A stretch of 64,000 bases of DNA from Mucilaginibacter cryoferens (GCF_014205845.1 NZ_JACHCR010000002.1:393078-457077), one strand, 5' to 3'; numbered from the stretch's first letter, positions 1 through 9,042 are shown. Translations and numbers: made by a program. The notes: a model not told the origin generated them from the sequence alone.

Positions 1-1062
1 CACCTTTTTCGCATGCCGCTGCTCTTTTTTATTTCTGGTACCGTGAGTTATTACATGATGCAGCGGCGATCTACTTTAAACTTCATCGGCTTACGTTTCC
101 GCAGGTTGTTTATTCCGCTTTTGGTGGGCATGTTTATCATCGTTCCGCCTCAAATTTATATGGAGCGGCTGGCACATGGTTATACAGGCAGCTTTTGGGA
201 TTGGTATCCAAGTGTATTTGACTTTGTGCCCTACCCTAAAGGTAGCTTTAGCTGGCATCACCTATGGTTTATTGCCTATTTGTTTATTTACGACCTGATA
301 TTCGCCCCCCTGTTTGCGTGGCTGATATCACCCAAAAGCGATGCCTTTAAAATAAAATTGGCTGCATTGGCTACAGGAAAATGGGTATATGTGTTGATGT
401 TACCCGGCATTATCTGGTATGCGCTGATGAGCCGGAAATTTCCTGAAACCAATGATCTTGCACACGATGGTTGTTATTTTGTATACTGGTTATTTTTTCT
501 GCTGGCAGGGTTTATATGTATACTGCAACCTAAATTAATGGATAGCCTGCAACGTAACCGCCGCTTTGCCTTAACTATCGGCTTTTTAGGGATATTACTC
601 CTTGATTACTTACGATGGAATAAAATTGAACCCAACCATGAGCAATGGCATGTTCAAGCCGAATTATTTACGTATTTATTTGATGCCTTAAAGCCCATAA
701 TTGCCTGGAGCTGGGTGTTGGCTTTGGTTGGATATGGCAAACATTACCTTAACCGTAAGCATATAGTATTGAATTATTTAAACCAGGCGGTATATCCATT
801 TTACATACTGCATCAAACAGTTATAGTGATATTGGTTTACTATTTTGTTCGGGTACCTAACGAGAGTATCTTGTCTAAATACATCTACACGGTAGGTACT
901 ACGTTTTTCATCACCGTATTAACTTACCATTTGTTTATCCGTCCGTTTGCGCTTACCCGCTTTCTATTTGGTATGAAACCAAAAGAAAAACCAAGGCAGG
1001 CAGAGATTGAGACGATAGAAATAAAGCCAGGGGTATTACATTCTTCCTTAAATTTGGAATAA
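1..1062 (+). CDS. Acyltransferase family 3 membrane protein, 5' truncated
   Basis: Integral membrane O-acyltransferase of the OafA/NodX-like family, expected to move an acyl group onto a sugar or envelope polymer at the inner membrane. The frame is open from base 1. The residues just before the first ATG (His-Leu-Phe-Arg) fit the conserved stretch preceding the RMPLLFFISG segment, so the true start with the usual catalytic His region lies outside the window and the ATG at 13 is internal. About 350 residues are visible with many hydrophobic helices and a charged C-terminal tail. A histidine kinase gene starts 6 bases after the stop, suggesting co-transcription. The substrate cannot be told. 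Confidence 0.8.
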   Translation, partial: HLFRMPLLFFISGTVSYYMMQRRSTLNFIGLRFRRLFIPLLVGMFIIVPPQIYMERLAHGYTGSFWDWYPSVFDFVPYPKGSFSWHHLWFIAYLFIYDLIFAPLFAWLISPKSDAFKIKLAALATGKWVYVLMLPGIIWYALMSRKFPETNDLAHDGCYFVYWLFFLLAGFICILQPKLMDSLQRNRRFALTIGFLGILLLDYLRWNKIEPNHEQWHVQAELFTYLFDALKPIIAWSWVLALVGYGKHYLNRKHIVLNYLNQAVYPFYILHQTVIVILVYYFVRVPNESILSKYIYTVGTTFFITVLTYHLFIRPFALTRFLFGMKPKEKPRQAEIETIEIKPGVLHSSLNLE

Positions 1063-1068
1063 AATAAC

Positions 1069-2094
1069 ATGAAATTTTTCAGGAAATATATTTCCCCCGC
1101 TTTGTACGGCCTGTTGGTATATTTTACCGTCAGGCTGCTGCATGATACCGAACATGATGAAATGTTTTGGAAAAGAGATTGGGGTTTAAATATACTTGAA
1201 ATGAGCTGTAGTGTATTGGTGGGCTATTTAGGCATATATCTTTTTGAGTGGCTCTTTCGGTTTTATGACAGGCGCTGGCCGCTGCAATTTAATTACCAGG
1301 GAGTAGTAAGAGAATTAATTATACTGGTGTTTGCTAACTTAGTTTTGGTAAACCTCATATTTACTCCAATGGCTGCATTGACTGACGACGGTCTCTCCTG
1401 GGGCGATTTTGCGGACCTCACCATGATACCAACCTTATATGCCATTATTTATTACGGCATTGCGCGCAGCAGCACGTGGCTAAAGGCCTACGTGGTTAGT
1501 AAGGTTCAGTTAGAGAAACTGACTAACGATCAATTAGAAACCGAACTTAAGTTTTTGAAAGCTCAGTATCATCCCCACTTTTTGTTTAATGCTTTAAACA
1601 CTATTTATTTTCAGATGGATGAGGATGTACCGGCGGCCAAGCAAAGCACCGAACTGCTATCCAGTTTGTTGCGGTACCAGCTTTACGATCAGCAGCAGCA
1701 GGTACCTATAAGCCAGGAACTGGAGTATTTGCACAACTATATCAGGTTTCAGCAAATAAGAGTGAGCGACAGGTTGCGCCTGAGTGTTTGCTTTGATAAG
1801 CTACTTGCAGAGCAGCCTATTTATCCTTTATTATTATTACCCTTAGTAGAAAATGCCTTCAAATATGCCGGTGGGGATTATGAGATCAGCATCAACGCTA
1901 AAATTACGGATGGCGTATTTAATTTTACAGTACTTAACGATGTACCCGCGCAAATACAGGCAAAAGATAATTATACAGGTATAGGCCTGGAAAACTTGAA
2001 AAGGAGATTACATTTACTATATCCCCACAAAAATAAACTGACCGTAAACCGGCATGAAAACCGGTTTACGGCCGAAATAGAATTGCAATTTTAA
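1069..2094 (+). CDS. LytS/YehU-type sensor histidine kinase
   Basis: Membrane histidine kinase of the His_kinase family (LytS/YehU class), 341 residues. The N-terminal 150 or so residues hold about four hydrophobic helices and no recognisable sensor domain. The phosphoacceptor motif QYHPHFLFNALN lies near residue 165, and the ATP-binding N-box LLPLVENAFKYAGG near 260, followed by a glycine-rich GIGLENLKRRL segment. The response regulator gene starts 4 bases after its stop, a standard two-component pair. The signal is unknown; linkage to the upstream acyltransferase hints at an envelope signal (inference). Confidence 0.9.
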   Translation: MKFFRKYISPALYGLLVYFTVRLLHDTEHDEMFWKRDWGLNILEMSCSVLVGYLGIYLFEWLFRFYDRRWPLQFNYQGVVRELIILVFANLVLVNLIFTPMAALTDDGLSWGDFADLTMIPTLYAIIYYGIARSSTWLKAYVVSKVQLEKLTNDQLETELKFLKAQYHPHFLFNALNTIYFQMDEDVPAAKQSTELLSSLLRYQLYDQQQQVPISQELEYLHNYIRFQQIRVSDRLRLSVCFDKLLAEQPIYPLLLLPLVENAFKYAGGDYEISINAKITDGVFNFTVLNDVPAQIQAKDNYTGIGLENLKRRLHLLYPHKNKLTVNRHENRFTAEIELQF

Positions 2095-2098
2095 TTAG

Positions 2099-2797
2099 AT
2101 GGCCCCGATAACCTGTATAATTACCGACGACGAACCTTTCGCCCGTAAAGGCTTGCAGGGATATGTAGAGAAAGCGGGCTTCTTTGACTTGAAAGCCCAA
2201 TGCGAGGAAGCGATGGAACTAAGCGCTGTGTTAAAACAGCAGCCGGTTGATCTGTTATTTCTCGACATACAGATGCCCCATTTAACCGGGGTGGATTTTG
2301 TAAAATCGTTACAGAATCCACCAAAGGTGATTTTTACTACCGCTTTTAAGGAGTATGCCACCGATGGTTTTGACCTTGATGTGTTGGATTACTTGCTTAA
2401 ACCGATCTCTTTTGAACGTTTTATGAAAGCTGCCTTTAAAGCCAAGGATTATTTTGATCAAAACACTAATGGGAGCGAGGCCAGTTATTTATTTGTGAAA
2501 AGCGAAGGTAAATTGGAGAAAATTGTTTTTGATGAAGTATTGTTTGTGCAGGGCCTGGAAAATTATGTGGTAATACAAACAACAAGCCGCAAAATAATTA
2601 CCCACAGTACTTTAAAAGCGTTTATTGATAAGCTACCGCAGCGTAAGTTTTTACAAACGCACAAATCATATATTGTAGCTTATGATAAGGTAAACTCCAT
2701 TGATGGTAATATGTTGGATGTGGGCCTGCATCAAATCCCTATCAGTAGGCAGATGAGGGAGCAGGTAATGCAGTTGTTGATTAACAGGGGGAGATAG
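2099..2797 (+). CDS. LytTR-family response regulator
   Basis: DNA-binding response regulator of 232 residues and partner of the kinase just upstream. The receiver domain (about 4-115) has the acidic pair D10-D11, phosphoacceptor D56 within LFLDIQMP, a conserved Thr near 80 and K101 in the LLKPI loop. The C-terminal half (about 130-230) is a LytTR DNA-binding domain, with the typical FVQGLENYVVIQT and FLQTHKSYIVAYDKV segments. LytTR regulators bind paired direct repeats upstream of targets; no obvious target site was found here. Confidence 0.93.
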   Translation: MAPITCIITDDEPFARKGLQGYVEKAGFFDLKAQCEEAMELSAVLKQQPVDLLFLDIQMPHLTGVDFVKSLQNPPKVIFTTAFKEYATDGFDLDVLDYLLKPISFERFMKAAFKAKDYFDQNTNGSEASYLFVKSEGKLEKIVFDEVLFVQGLENYVVIQTTSRKIITHSTLKAFIDKLPQRKFLQTHKSYIVAYDKVNSIDGNMLDVGLHQIPISRQMREQVMQLLINRGR

Positions 2798-3102
2798 TCG
2801 CCTATATAAAATGGTTATATGATACGATAGTGCTTTTGGCTTAAATGCCCCTTTTTTTGTCGCAGATTGCCCTCACGGCGATGGACGCAGTATTTTATTT
2901 TTGACGTTTATGCAAACCAGATCAGAAAAATCGGTTATATATTGTACTTATACCTTTTGAAACCAAGTTTAACTAATTAAGAAAATACAGTACCATCAAA
3001 AAATAAATTCACACGTATTCTTAACCAGGGTATAAATAATCCAGTCAGCGTTAATTGTAGGGCGACAGTGCCAGTAATAAAACCAACGAATAAATTAAAA
3101 TT
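2798..3102. other. Intergenic region, 305 bp, no gene seen
   Basis: Separates the response regulator from the reductase gene. A TATTTTTG octamer at 2896-2903 matches the Bacteroidota -7 element, but no TTG lies at the normal distance upstream. A weak GGC/GCC hairpin before a T-run near 2838-2858 could end the two-component operon. No convincing reading frame was found. Confidence 0.5.
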
Positions 3103-3723
3103 ATGAGCAAAATTATCTTCGACAGCGGAATATCACTTGATGGCTTTTTCGCAGGTGATAACAGGAGTCCCGACAATCCAATGGGTGGTGTCTCGAGGGA
3201 AATTCACCAATGGATGTTTAAACAAAAAGCATTTTGGAAACACATCAATATGGAAGGCGGTGAAGAGTACGGTGCCGACAGTAAATTAATTGATGATGTG
3301 TTTGCAAGAACAGGTTCTTACATTATGGGAAAACGAATGTTTGAAGAAGGCGAAGTGCATTGGGAAGAAGATTTATACAAAGCGGATGTTTATGTGCTTA
3401 CACATGAAGAACGGGAGCCCTGGGTTCAAAAGGGGACAACAACATTTTATTTCATCAATGACGGAATACAAAGCGCATTAGAAAAAGCGAAACAATCAGC
3501 CAAAGGAAAGGACATAAGGATACAAGGTGGTGCTGATACTATTCAACAATATCTGAATGCGGGCCTTGTGGACGAATTTTTTATTCATATTGCTCCCGTT
3601 TTTTTAGGAAGTGGTATCCGGCTATTTGACAGCATTGACAAAGACAAATATGATATTCAAATTGTAGAAGTAATACCATCAGACCTAACAACGCACTTGA
3701 GATACAAACTGACGAAGAAATAA
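3103..3723 (+). CDS. Dihydrofolate reductase family protein (RibD C-terminal domain)
   Basis: Predicted NADPH-dependent reductase of the RibD C-terminal/DHFR-like fold, 206 residues, cytoplasmic. It opens with the family's typical segment ending in SLDGFFAG, carries GSYIMGKRMFE mid-protein, and has an IQGGADTIQQYLNAGLVDEF segment near 145-165 corresponding to the nucleotide-binding region of YwjB/YyaP-like proteins. Members of this group are mostly of unknown substrate. It is monocistronic, with long flanking gaps. Confidence 0.85.
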   Translation: MSKIIFDSGISLDGFFAGDNRSPDNPMGGVSREIHQWMFKQKAFWKHINMEGGEEYGADSKLIDDVFARTGSYIMGKRMFEEGEVHWEEDLYKADVYVLTHEEREPWVQKGTTTFYFINDGIQSALEKAKQSAKGKDIRIQGGADTIQQYLNAGLVDEFFIHIAPVFLGSGIRLFDSIDKDKYDIQIVEVIPSDLTTHLRYKLTKK

Positions 3724-3942
3724 AAACAAAACCCTACCAAGGTATTGCCGCAATGGTGGCTGGCTGGATTAATTGAACATTGGTGCTAAATTTGGCCCAA
3801 GGTTTCCAAAATCCATCACTGCGGTAATACCACAACAGGGAGCGTTAATTAATTCATGATACAGTTAGTGAAGCCTCTTCACCATTTCCAGCTCATGTCC
3901 TTTTTTCAGTGGTTCCAAGTCATCATTCGTTAATATTATTAC

Positions 3943-4533
3943 TTAGTCAAACTGTTCTTTCAATCTCACCAAACGGTCAATCATCAGGTTAAGTTTCTCT
4001 TCTTCGTTTTTAAACATCCTTGGTTTTAAATAAAACGTGGTGAATAAGAACCAGATGATTATGGAGCTGTAAGTTGATATTTTAAACACCAGCGATGAAC
4101 TTTCCAATACCTCTATAAAGTAAAGTGCAAGGCCGGCACTGATGAGTAATATATAGATGTAATAAAACCAACCGATAATTTTAGACCGGGTTTTCTGGTA
4201 CTCCTTTAAACTTTCAAGGTACTCTGCCGGGTTTATAGTTGCATCGCGTTTACTTAGTATATGGTAATGCCTTACGGTAAGCGCCAGATACATCAGCATA
4301 GTAACCAACACTATTAAAATACCCGCTGTGGTAACTCCCGACTTAAATGCCAGGAAAAATGTAACAACGGCTGCAAATGCAGTAACAGCTACCATAGCCA
4401 CTATAGTCCAGTATAACTTTTGGGTTATGCTGCGGATTCCCTTCTTTACCTGCTTCAGCACCTCATCCACTGAAAGCTGATCTTGCTTTGGCTGTCCCTG
4501 CCAAACCGACATCAAATGATCAAAGTCTTTCAT
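3943..4533 (-). CDS. Membrane partner (putative anti-sigma) of ECF sigma factor
   Basis: Hypothetical protein of 196 residues with four predicted membrane segments (about 43-62, 68-85, 120-138, 148-168) between a polar N-terminus containing LMSVWQGQP and a charged C-terminal tail. Its start overlaps the end of the sigma-factor gene by 14 bases, which implies translational coupling. In Bacteroidota, small membrane proteins in this position are usually anti-sigma factors, but no zinc-binding HxxxCxxC motif is seen, so the role rests on context. Confidence 0.65.
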   Translation of the reverse strand: MKDFDHLMSVWQGQPKQDQLSVDEVLKQVKKGIRSITQKLYWTIVAMVAVTAFAAVVTFFLAFKSGVTTAGILIVLVTMLMYLALTVRHYHILSKRDATINPAEYLESLKEYQKTRSKIIGWFYYIYILLISAGLALYFIEVLESSSLVFKISTYSSIIIWFLFTTFYLKPRMFKNEEEKLNLMIDRLVRLKEQFD

Positions 4534-5017
4534 ACTGGTTATATAATTCTGTTAACTTCTGTTTAATACGATAAATTTTCACCCTCAAATTTCCTTCCGA
4601 TATACCCGAAACATCTGCTATTTCGGGGTAGGGTACTTCGTCGAGTACCAATGTTATAATAATTCTTTCTGATTCTTCCAGTTTAGATATACACTTATAT
4701 AATAAAGCAACCTGCTCGTTCTTCTCCGAAAACTCCTCTCGTTTAGTTTCGGCTATCTGATCGGTAAGTTCGTCTTTTGCCTGTCGCTTTTCCGATCGCA
4801 GGTAAGTTAAACATGTATTTACGGCAATGCGATAGATCCAGGTAGAGATCATAGCCTGGTTTCTGAATTTATCCAGGTTTTGCCAAACTTTTAAAAAAGT
4901 TTCCTGCAGCAGGTCGTTCGCGGCATCATCATCGCCGGTATAACCATAGCATAAATGGAATATTTTTTTAGAATTAGCTTCATATATTTGCTTGAACGCT
5001 GCTTCTTTGTTGGCCAC
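4520..5017 (-). CDS. ECF-type RNA polymerase sigma factor
   Basis: Sigma-70 family member of the extracytoplasmic function class, 165 residues. Region 2 spans about 10-80, with the DLLQETFLKVWQNLDKF core and the STWIYRIAVNTCL segment that contacts the -10 element. Region 4 spans about 105-160, with a helix-turn-helix around EVPYPEIADVSGISEGNLRVKIYRIKQKL (split here into its turn and recognition helix). It lies between an upstream hypothetical gene (45 bp gap) and its membrane partner. Confidence 0.92.
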   Translation of the reverse strand: MANKEAAFKQIYEANSKKIFHLCYGYTGDDDAANDLLQETFLKVWQNLDKFRNQAMISTWIYRIAVNTCLTYLRSEKRQAKDELTDQIAETKREEFSEKNEQVALLYKCISKLEESERIIITLVLDEVPYPEIADVSGISEGNLRVKIYRIKQKLTELYNQYERL

Positions 5018-5062
5018 TGTTAATAGAATTTATATAGGTTAGATTGCCGCTGCTTAAATATG

Positions 5063-5590
5063 TTACAACAGGTAATCGTTCTTTTTAAACCAGTTCAATT
5101 TTTTTTCGGCATCAGTAATAAGTGCATTGTAACTCTCCGCATAATCGTATTGCAGATCTTCGTGCAGTTTACCAATTAATGTTTTTACTTTTTCTACCTG
5201 CCTGGTTAATATCAACCTAATGGGTTTGTAAGCCGTGCGCCTATCGGCGTACTCCAGGTAATTGTTGCAAAAATTGAGCAAAAACTCAATTTCTGCTTCT
5301 TTCGATCCTGTAAACTTAGTGTATTTACCCAGTAATCGTAAAATTTTACGCATGCCTTTAGCTGCATTGTAACTTAAAGCAGGGAGTTGACTAAACATAA
5401 ACCCGGCTTCGGCCTTTACTTTCTCTATAAAAGCGGGTTCGTCATAGACTTCAAATAACAAATAGGCCAGTAACTCTTTATTTTCTTTTTTATAACGGGA
5501 TAGGCGGAGCAGCAATTCGGATAACTGCTCATGCGGCAGGTGCTGAATTTCTTTTTTGATATGCTGTAGTCCGTAGGTAGTAACCGTCAT
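5063..5590 (-). CDS. Conserved hypothetical protein, helical
   Basis: Protein of 175 residues that I do not recognise. It is charged and apparently all-helical, with no signal peptide or membrane segment. Leucine-rich helices occupy about 10-50 and a lysine/tyrosine-rich C-terminal half follows. It is first in a probable minus-strand operon, 45 bp ahead of the ECF sigma-factor gene, so it may act in the same response; nothing in the sequence shows how. Confidence 0.65.
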   Translation of the reverse strand: MTVTTYGLQHIKKEIQHLPHEQLSELLLRLSRYKKENKELLAYLLFEVYDEPAFIEKVKAEAGFMFSQLPALSYNAAKGMRKILRLLGKYTKFTGSKEAEIEFLLNFCNNYLEYADRRTAYKPIRLILTRQVEKVKTLIGKLHEDLQYDYAESYNALITDAEKKLNWFKKNDYLL

Positions 5591-5606
5591 GCGTTGTAAA
5601 GTTGGG

Positions 5607-5634
5607 CAAAATAGTGAATAGAATCAATAGACAA
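5607..5634 (-). promoter_or_regulatory. Candidate promoter of the 5590-3943 operon
   Basis: On the minus strand, TTG at 5632-5634 and TATTTTG at 5607-5613 are separated by 18 bases. This is one base short of the Bacteroidota consensus TTG-N19-21-TAnnTTTG. The start codon follows 16 bases later. Confidence 0.4.
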
Positions 5635-5869
5635 GAATTAAGAGTTAATACAGGTAAACTGTTTTTAAAGTTTTTAGACAGATAAATTATTGTTGGTGCC
5701 GAAAGCTATAGAATGAATGGGGCAAAGAAATGATTGGGCGTTTTTGCAATAAATAGATTACCTCTGCGAGAAAGTATCTTTTGCCCGGCGAACGAATGGT
5801 AGGCAGTATTATAAATTATCAAATTTTAACGGTCTTGGCTCTCGATTCTTAACTCTTGACTCTAATTTG

Positions 5870-5877
5870 TATTTTTG
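5870..5877 (+). promoter_or_regulatory. -7 promoter element of symporter gene
   Basis: TATTTTTG followed by CAG is a full match to the Bacteroidota TAnnTTTG element, 17 bases before the preferred ATG at 5895. No TTG stands at the ideal spacing, so only the -7 part is supported. Confidence 0.5.
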
Positions 5878-5894
5878 CAGCCTTATCAAAATTC

Positions 5895-7289
5895 ATGCAA
5901 AAGAAAAGCAGGCTGACGCTATACATTTTTATCGCCCTGATTATGGGAGTTATAATGGGGTATATTTACAATACCCGGGTAATTAATACCATTAATGCTA
6001 CCATCAGCGCCGCAGAAACCAATATCAAAACCATTGATAAAAACCTGCTTGCTTCGGCTGATACCACTACCGAAGGTTTTAAGACCTTAAAGTTGCAACG
6101 CAAAGCACAAGTAAAAATACAGCAGGATAACAGCACCCTGCGGGAAGATAAGCTGGAAGGTTTTAATATTTTAAGTAAGATATTTCTTAATCTGATAAAA
6201 ATGATAGTGGCCCCACTGGTGTTTACCACACTGGTGGTTGGTGTTGCCAAAGTGGGGGATATTAAAGCCGTTGGCCGTATTGGTGGCAAAACAATGCTTT
6301 GGTTTGTGAGTGCCACATTGGTATCGCTATTATTGGGTATGTTACTGGTAAATTTGTTTGAACCCGGTAAAACAATGCATTTGCCGTTGCCAGATAGCCA
6401 TTTGAGTACAGGGATTAAGAAATCGGCTTTATCATTAACAGAATTTATAGGGCACGTATTTCCATCAAGTTTTATAAAGGCGATGGCCGATAACGAGATA
6501 TTGCAAATTGTAGTATTCTCGATGTTTTTTGGAATAGCTACTGCCGCTGTAGGCGAACAAGGCAAAATAGTTATTAAGGCCATGGATGCCATTGCCCATG
6601 TAATATTAAAGATAACCGGCTATGTAATGAAGATGGCGCCGGTAGCCGTTTTTGGTGCTATAACGGCTGTAATTGCCAAGCAAGGGTTGGGTGTATTATC
6701 CACCTATGGTATTTTTATCAGCGAGTTTTATTTTTCGCTGGTGATGCTGTGGCTAATTATAATACTGGCTGGCTTTATTGTATTGCGTAAGCCGGTTTTC
6801 AGGCTTATTAATAGTATAAAGGATGCTATGCTAATTGCATTTAGCACCTCAACAAGCGAAGCTGCCTATCCAAAAGTTTTACTTGAACTGGAGCGTTTTG
6901 GCTGTAGTAATAAAATTGTGAGTTTCGTATTACCATTAGGTTACTCTTTTAATTTGGATGGTAGCATGATGTATATGACCTTTGCGTCGTTGTTTTTGGC
7001 ACAATCCTATGATATTAATTTATCGTTTGGCCATCAATTGTCTATGCTGTTGGTACTGATGCTTACCAGTAAAGGCGTTGCAGGGGTACCCAGGGCATCA
7101 TTGGTTGTGATAGCGGGAACACTATCTATGTTTAATATACCCGAGGCTGGATTGTTTTTGCTGATAGGGATAGATCCACTATTAGATATGGGCAGATCGG
7201 CGACTAATGTGTTGGGCAACGCCATGGCTACGGCTGTAGTGAGTAAATGGGAAGGTGAACTTGGTAATGAGCCGGCGCAAGAAGGCTAA
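5895..7289 (+). CDS. Dicarboxylate/amino acid:cation symporter (DAACS family)
   Basis: Secondary transporter of the GltP/DctA family, about 464 residues, carrying C4-dicarboxylates or acidic amino acids with Na+ or H+ across the inner membrane. Family signatures include NLIKMIVAPLVFTTLVVGVAKV early on, the serine-rich re-entrant loop STSTSEAAYPKVL and the NLDGSMMYM and DPLLDMGRSATNVLGN substrate/cation-binding segments. The first helix is followed by an unusual polar insert of about 60 residues (roughly 25-85) before the second membrane block. The frame is open from a TTG at 5856, but that codon overlaps the promoter region, so ATG 5895 is preferred. Monocistronic. Confidence 0.92.
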   Translation: MQKKSRLTLYIFIALIMGVIMGYIYNTRVINTINATISAAETNIKTIDKNLLASADTTTEGFKTLKLQRKAQVKIQQDNSTLREDKLEGFNILSKIFLNLIKMIVAPLVFTTLVVGVAKVGDIKAVGRIGGKTMLWFVSATLVSLLLGMLLVNLFEPGKTMHLPLPDSHLSTGIKKSALSLTEFIGHVFPSSFIKAMADNEILQIVVFSMFFGIATAAVGEQGKIVIKAMDAIAHVILKITGYVMKMAPVAVFGAITAVIAKQGLGVLSTYGIFISEFYFSLVMLWLIIILAGFIVLRKPVFRLINSIKDAMLIAFSTSTSEAAYPKVLLELERFGCSNKIVSFVLPLGYSFNLDGSMMYMTFASLFLAQSYDINLSFGHQLSMLLVLMLTSKGVAGVPRASLVVIAGTLSMFNIPEAGLFLLIGIDPLLDMGRSATNVLGNAMATAVVSKWEGELGNEPAQEG

Positions 7290-7350
7290 ACGTCATTCAA
7301 TACTGTTATGCTGAGTTGTAAAATTTGGGGACGCTGAAAAGAAAATGACA

Positions 7351-7516
7351 TATGTCGGCGACGACTCACCCCGACATCGCTTCGCTTGTCTGCCCCTCTC
7401 TCCGGCTACGCCGCATAGAGGGGCGAAAAAGAAAAAATGGGCTTACCCTCTATGCGACGAAGTCGGAGAGAGGGTCGACCGGAGTAGCCTGGTCGGGGTG
7501 AGTCGTCGCCAACATA
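7351..7516. repeat. 166-bp near-perfect palindromic element (MITE/REP-like)
   Basis: The outer arms 7351-7375 and 7492-7516 are inverted repeats matching at 24 of 25 positions. The inner parts also pair, around CCCTCTCTCCG and GCATAGAGGG on the left and their complements at about 7446-7475. Each inner arm contains its own small hairpin, CCCTCT...AGAGGG. A purine-rich loop (about 7424-7445) sits at the centre. The element lies between two plus-strand genes. Reading frames crossing it follow the palindrome and look non-coding. The form resembles a non-autonomous mobile or REP-type element; no transposase is nearby and no target-site duplication was confirmed. Confidence 0.8.
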
Positions 7517-7702
7517 CAGAGCTGGTTTAAGTCTGTGTTGGTAGGTACGTAGCTTCTGTTAGCCAACCTTACAGGGCGAATAAGCATAACTAACCCAGAA
7601 AGACAGGACGTTTTAAAATACATGGCGGCAGGAACAAAATAATGACAGTTTGAAAATAGATCAAAAATCATAAATAAAATAAAAATTCACTAACAAATAC
7701 AC

Positions 7703-8203
7703 ATGTCTTCAAAAAGCAAAAAAATATTCCTCGCGTTCACTATTATTGTCCCATTTCTGTTATACTGTTTTTATTATTATGGTATGATGATAAAAAATGC
7801 GCCTTACAGGTTTGTTGATTTCAGGTCGATTTCTATTCAGTATGGCGAGACGGGCAAGATGGTTAACCAGTTTAATTCGGCTACGGGCGAGTATCAATAC
7901 CTCAATAAGCGCGATTCGTTGGTGAAAATCAATATTAAGCTTACCAGCGATGATCTGCTTTATCTTCACCACAAAGCTGCCGATCTGGGTTTTTGGGATT
8001 TTCCGGCTAACGAAAGAGGGGATACCACTACAGCTGATAAACCGGTACGTTACATCATCGAGTTTAAATATAAAACCAAAACTAAAAAGGTTGTTTTTGA
8101 TTCTAACTTTGGCGGCGATCCTAAATTGATAGATGCCAACAGGCAATTGATCAAAGAAATTGACCAAAGTTTAGAAACTGCCGAAAGAAGGCTGAAAAAA
8201 TAA
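7703..8203 (+). CDS. Hypothetical membrane-anchored or exported protein
   Basis: Protein of 166 residues, not recognised. A lysine-rich start and one hydrophobic segment (about 6-24) suggest an N-terminal anchor or uncleaved signal. The rest is a soluble beta-rich domain with alternating charged and aromatic residues (YIIEFKYKTKTKKVVFDSNF) and a charged helical tail. Stands alone 76 bp before rplU, whose own promoter lies in that gap. Confidence 0.7.
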   Translation: MSSKSKKIFLAFTIIVPFLLYCFYYYGMMIKNAPYRFVDFRSISIQYGETGKMVNQFNSATGEYQYLNKRDSLVKINIKLTSDDLLYLHHKAADLGFWDFPANERGDTTTADKPVRYIIEFKYKTKTKKVVFDSNFGGDPKLIDANRQLIKEIDQSLETAERRLKK

Positions 8204-8215
8204 AGGCAAGGTGTG

Positions 8216-8246
8216 TTGTTTATTAAATATTCAATCCCTATATTTG
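8216..8246 (+). promoter_or_regulatory. Promoter of rplU-rpmA
   Basis: TTG at 8216-8218, a 20-base spacer and TATATTTG at 8239-8246 match the Bacteroidota vegetative consensus exactly. The start codon of rplU follows 32 bases downstream. It is the clearest promoter in the window and supports the phylum assignment. Confidence 0.8.
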
Positions 8247-8278
8247 CACCTCGAATTTTAAAACAATAATTAACAAAC

Positions 8279-8587
8279 ATGTACGCAATAGTAAGTATAG
8301 CAGGACAGCAATTTAAGGTTGCAAAAGACCAGCAGATCTTTGTACACAGGTTACAAGGTGACGAAGGCGCTAGTATTGAATTTGACAGTGTATTGTTAGC
8401 AGAAAACGAAGGTTCATTCAAATTAGGTTCTGATTTGAAAGGTGCTAAAGTTTCGGCTAAGATCTTGTCTCATTTAAAAGGTGATAAAGTAATCGTTTTC
8501 AAAAAGAAACGTAGAAAAGGTTACAAAAAGAAAAACGGTCACCGTCAGCAATTTACCAAGATCGAGATCACTGGTATCACATTATAA
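8279..8587 (+). CDS. rplU: 50S ribosomal protein L21
   Basis: Large-subunit ribosomal protein L21, 102 residues, the normal length. It begins MYAIVSIAGQQFKV and carries the conserved basic C-terminal block FKKKRRKGYKKKNGHRQQFT that binds 23S rRNA, ending KIEITGI. First gene of the universal L21-L27 operon. Confidence 0.98.
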   Translation: MYAIVSIAGQQFKVAKDQQIFVHRLQGDEGASIEFDSVLLAENEGSFKLGSDLKGAKVSAKILSHLKGDKVIVFKKKRRKGYKKKNGHRQQFTKIEITGITL

Positions 8588-8637
8588 TTTAAAGTTTTAA
8601 ACCGAACCAATTAATTGGTTCATAAAAGATATAAACA

Positions 8638-9042
8638 ATGGCACACAAAAAAGGGGCCGGTAGTTCCAGAAACGGCCGCGAGTCGCATAGCAAACGTTTA
8701 GGTATCAAAATTTTCGGTGGTCAGCCAGCAATCGCAGGTAACATCATCGTTCGTCAGCGTGGTACTAAACACAACCCAGGCGTTAACGTAGGTATCGGCA
8801 GAGATCATACTTTATTCGCTTTAGTTGAAGGTATTGTAGTTTTCCGCAAGAAAGCTGATAACCGTTCATACGTTTCAGTTGTTCCGGTTACAGAACAAGT
8901 TGCTGAAGTAGCAGCACCTGCTCCAAAAGCAAAAGCAGTTGAAGCAGCAGCTCCAGTTGCAGCAGAAGAAGCTCCAAAAGCTAAAAAAGCAGCAGCTCCA
9001 AAAGCAAAGAAAGCAGATACTGAAGAAGCAGCAGCTGAGTAA
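8638..9042 (+). CDS. rpmA: 50S ribosomal protein L27 with long C-terminal extension
   Basis: Ribosomal protein L27, whose N-terminus reaches the peptidyl-transferase centre. It begins [22 protein letters not shown] directly, so there is no cleavable N-terminal pro-sequence of the Firmicutes type. The core ends near residue 85 ([16 protein letters not shown]). About 45 further residues rich in Ala, Lys, Pro and Glu make the protein 134 residues against a usual 85-90. Followed immediately by a strong terminator. Confidence 0.97.
   Translation: MAHKKGAGSSRNGRESHSKRLGIKIFGGQPAIAGNIIVRQRGTKHNPGVNVGIGRDHTLFALVEGIVVFRKKADNRSYVSVVPVTEQVAEVAAPAPKAKAVEAAAPVAAEEAPKAKKAAAPKAKKADTEEAAAE

Larger units (their letters stand above)
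5591..5894. other. Divergent intergenic region, 304 bp
   Basis: Separates the minus-strand hypothetical/sigma operon from the plus-strand symporter gene. It holds the two candidate promoters listed separately and is otherwise AT-rich. No RNA gene or small reading frame could be supported. Confidence 0.6.

Noticed and set aside
2838..2858. Terminator after the LytTR regulator
   Set aside because: The stem is only three base pairs before the T-run.
7345..7671. Two reading frames (plus and minus) across the palindromic element
   Set aside because: They track the inverted repeat, have odd composition and no recognisable domain; the DNA is better explained as a repeat.
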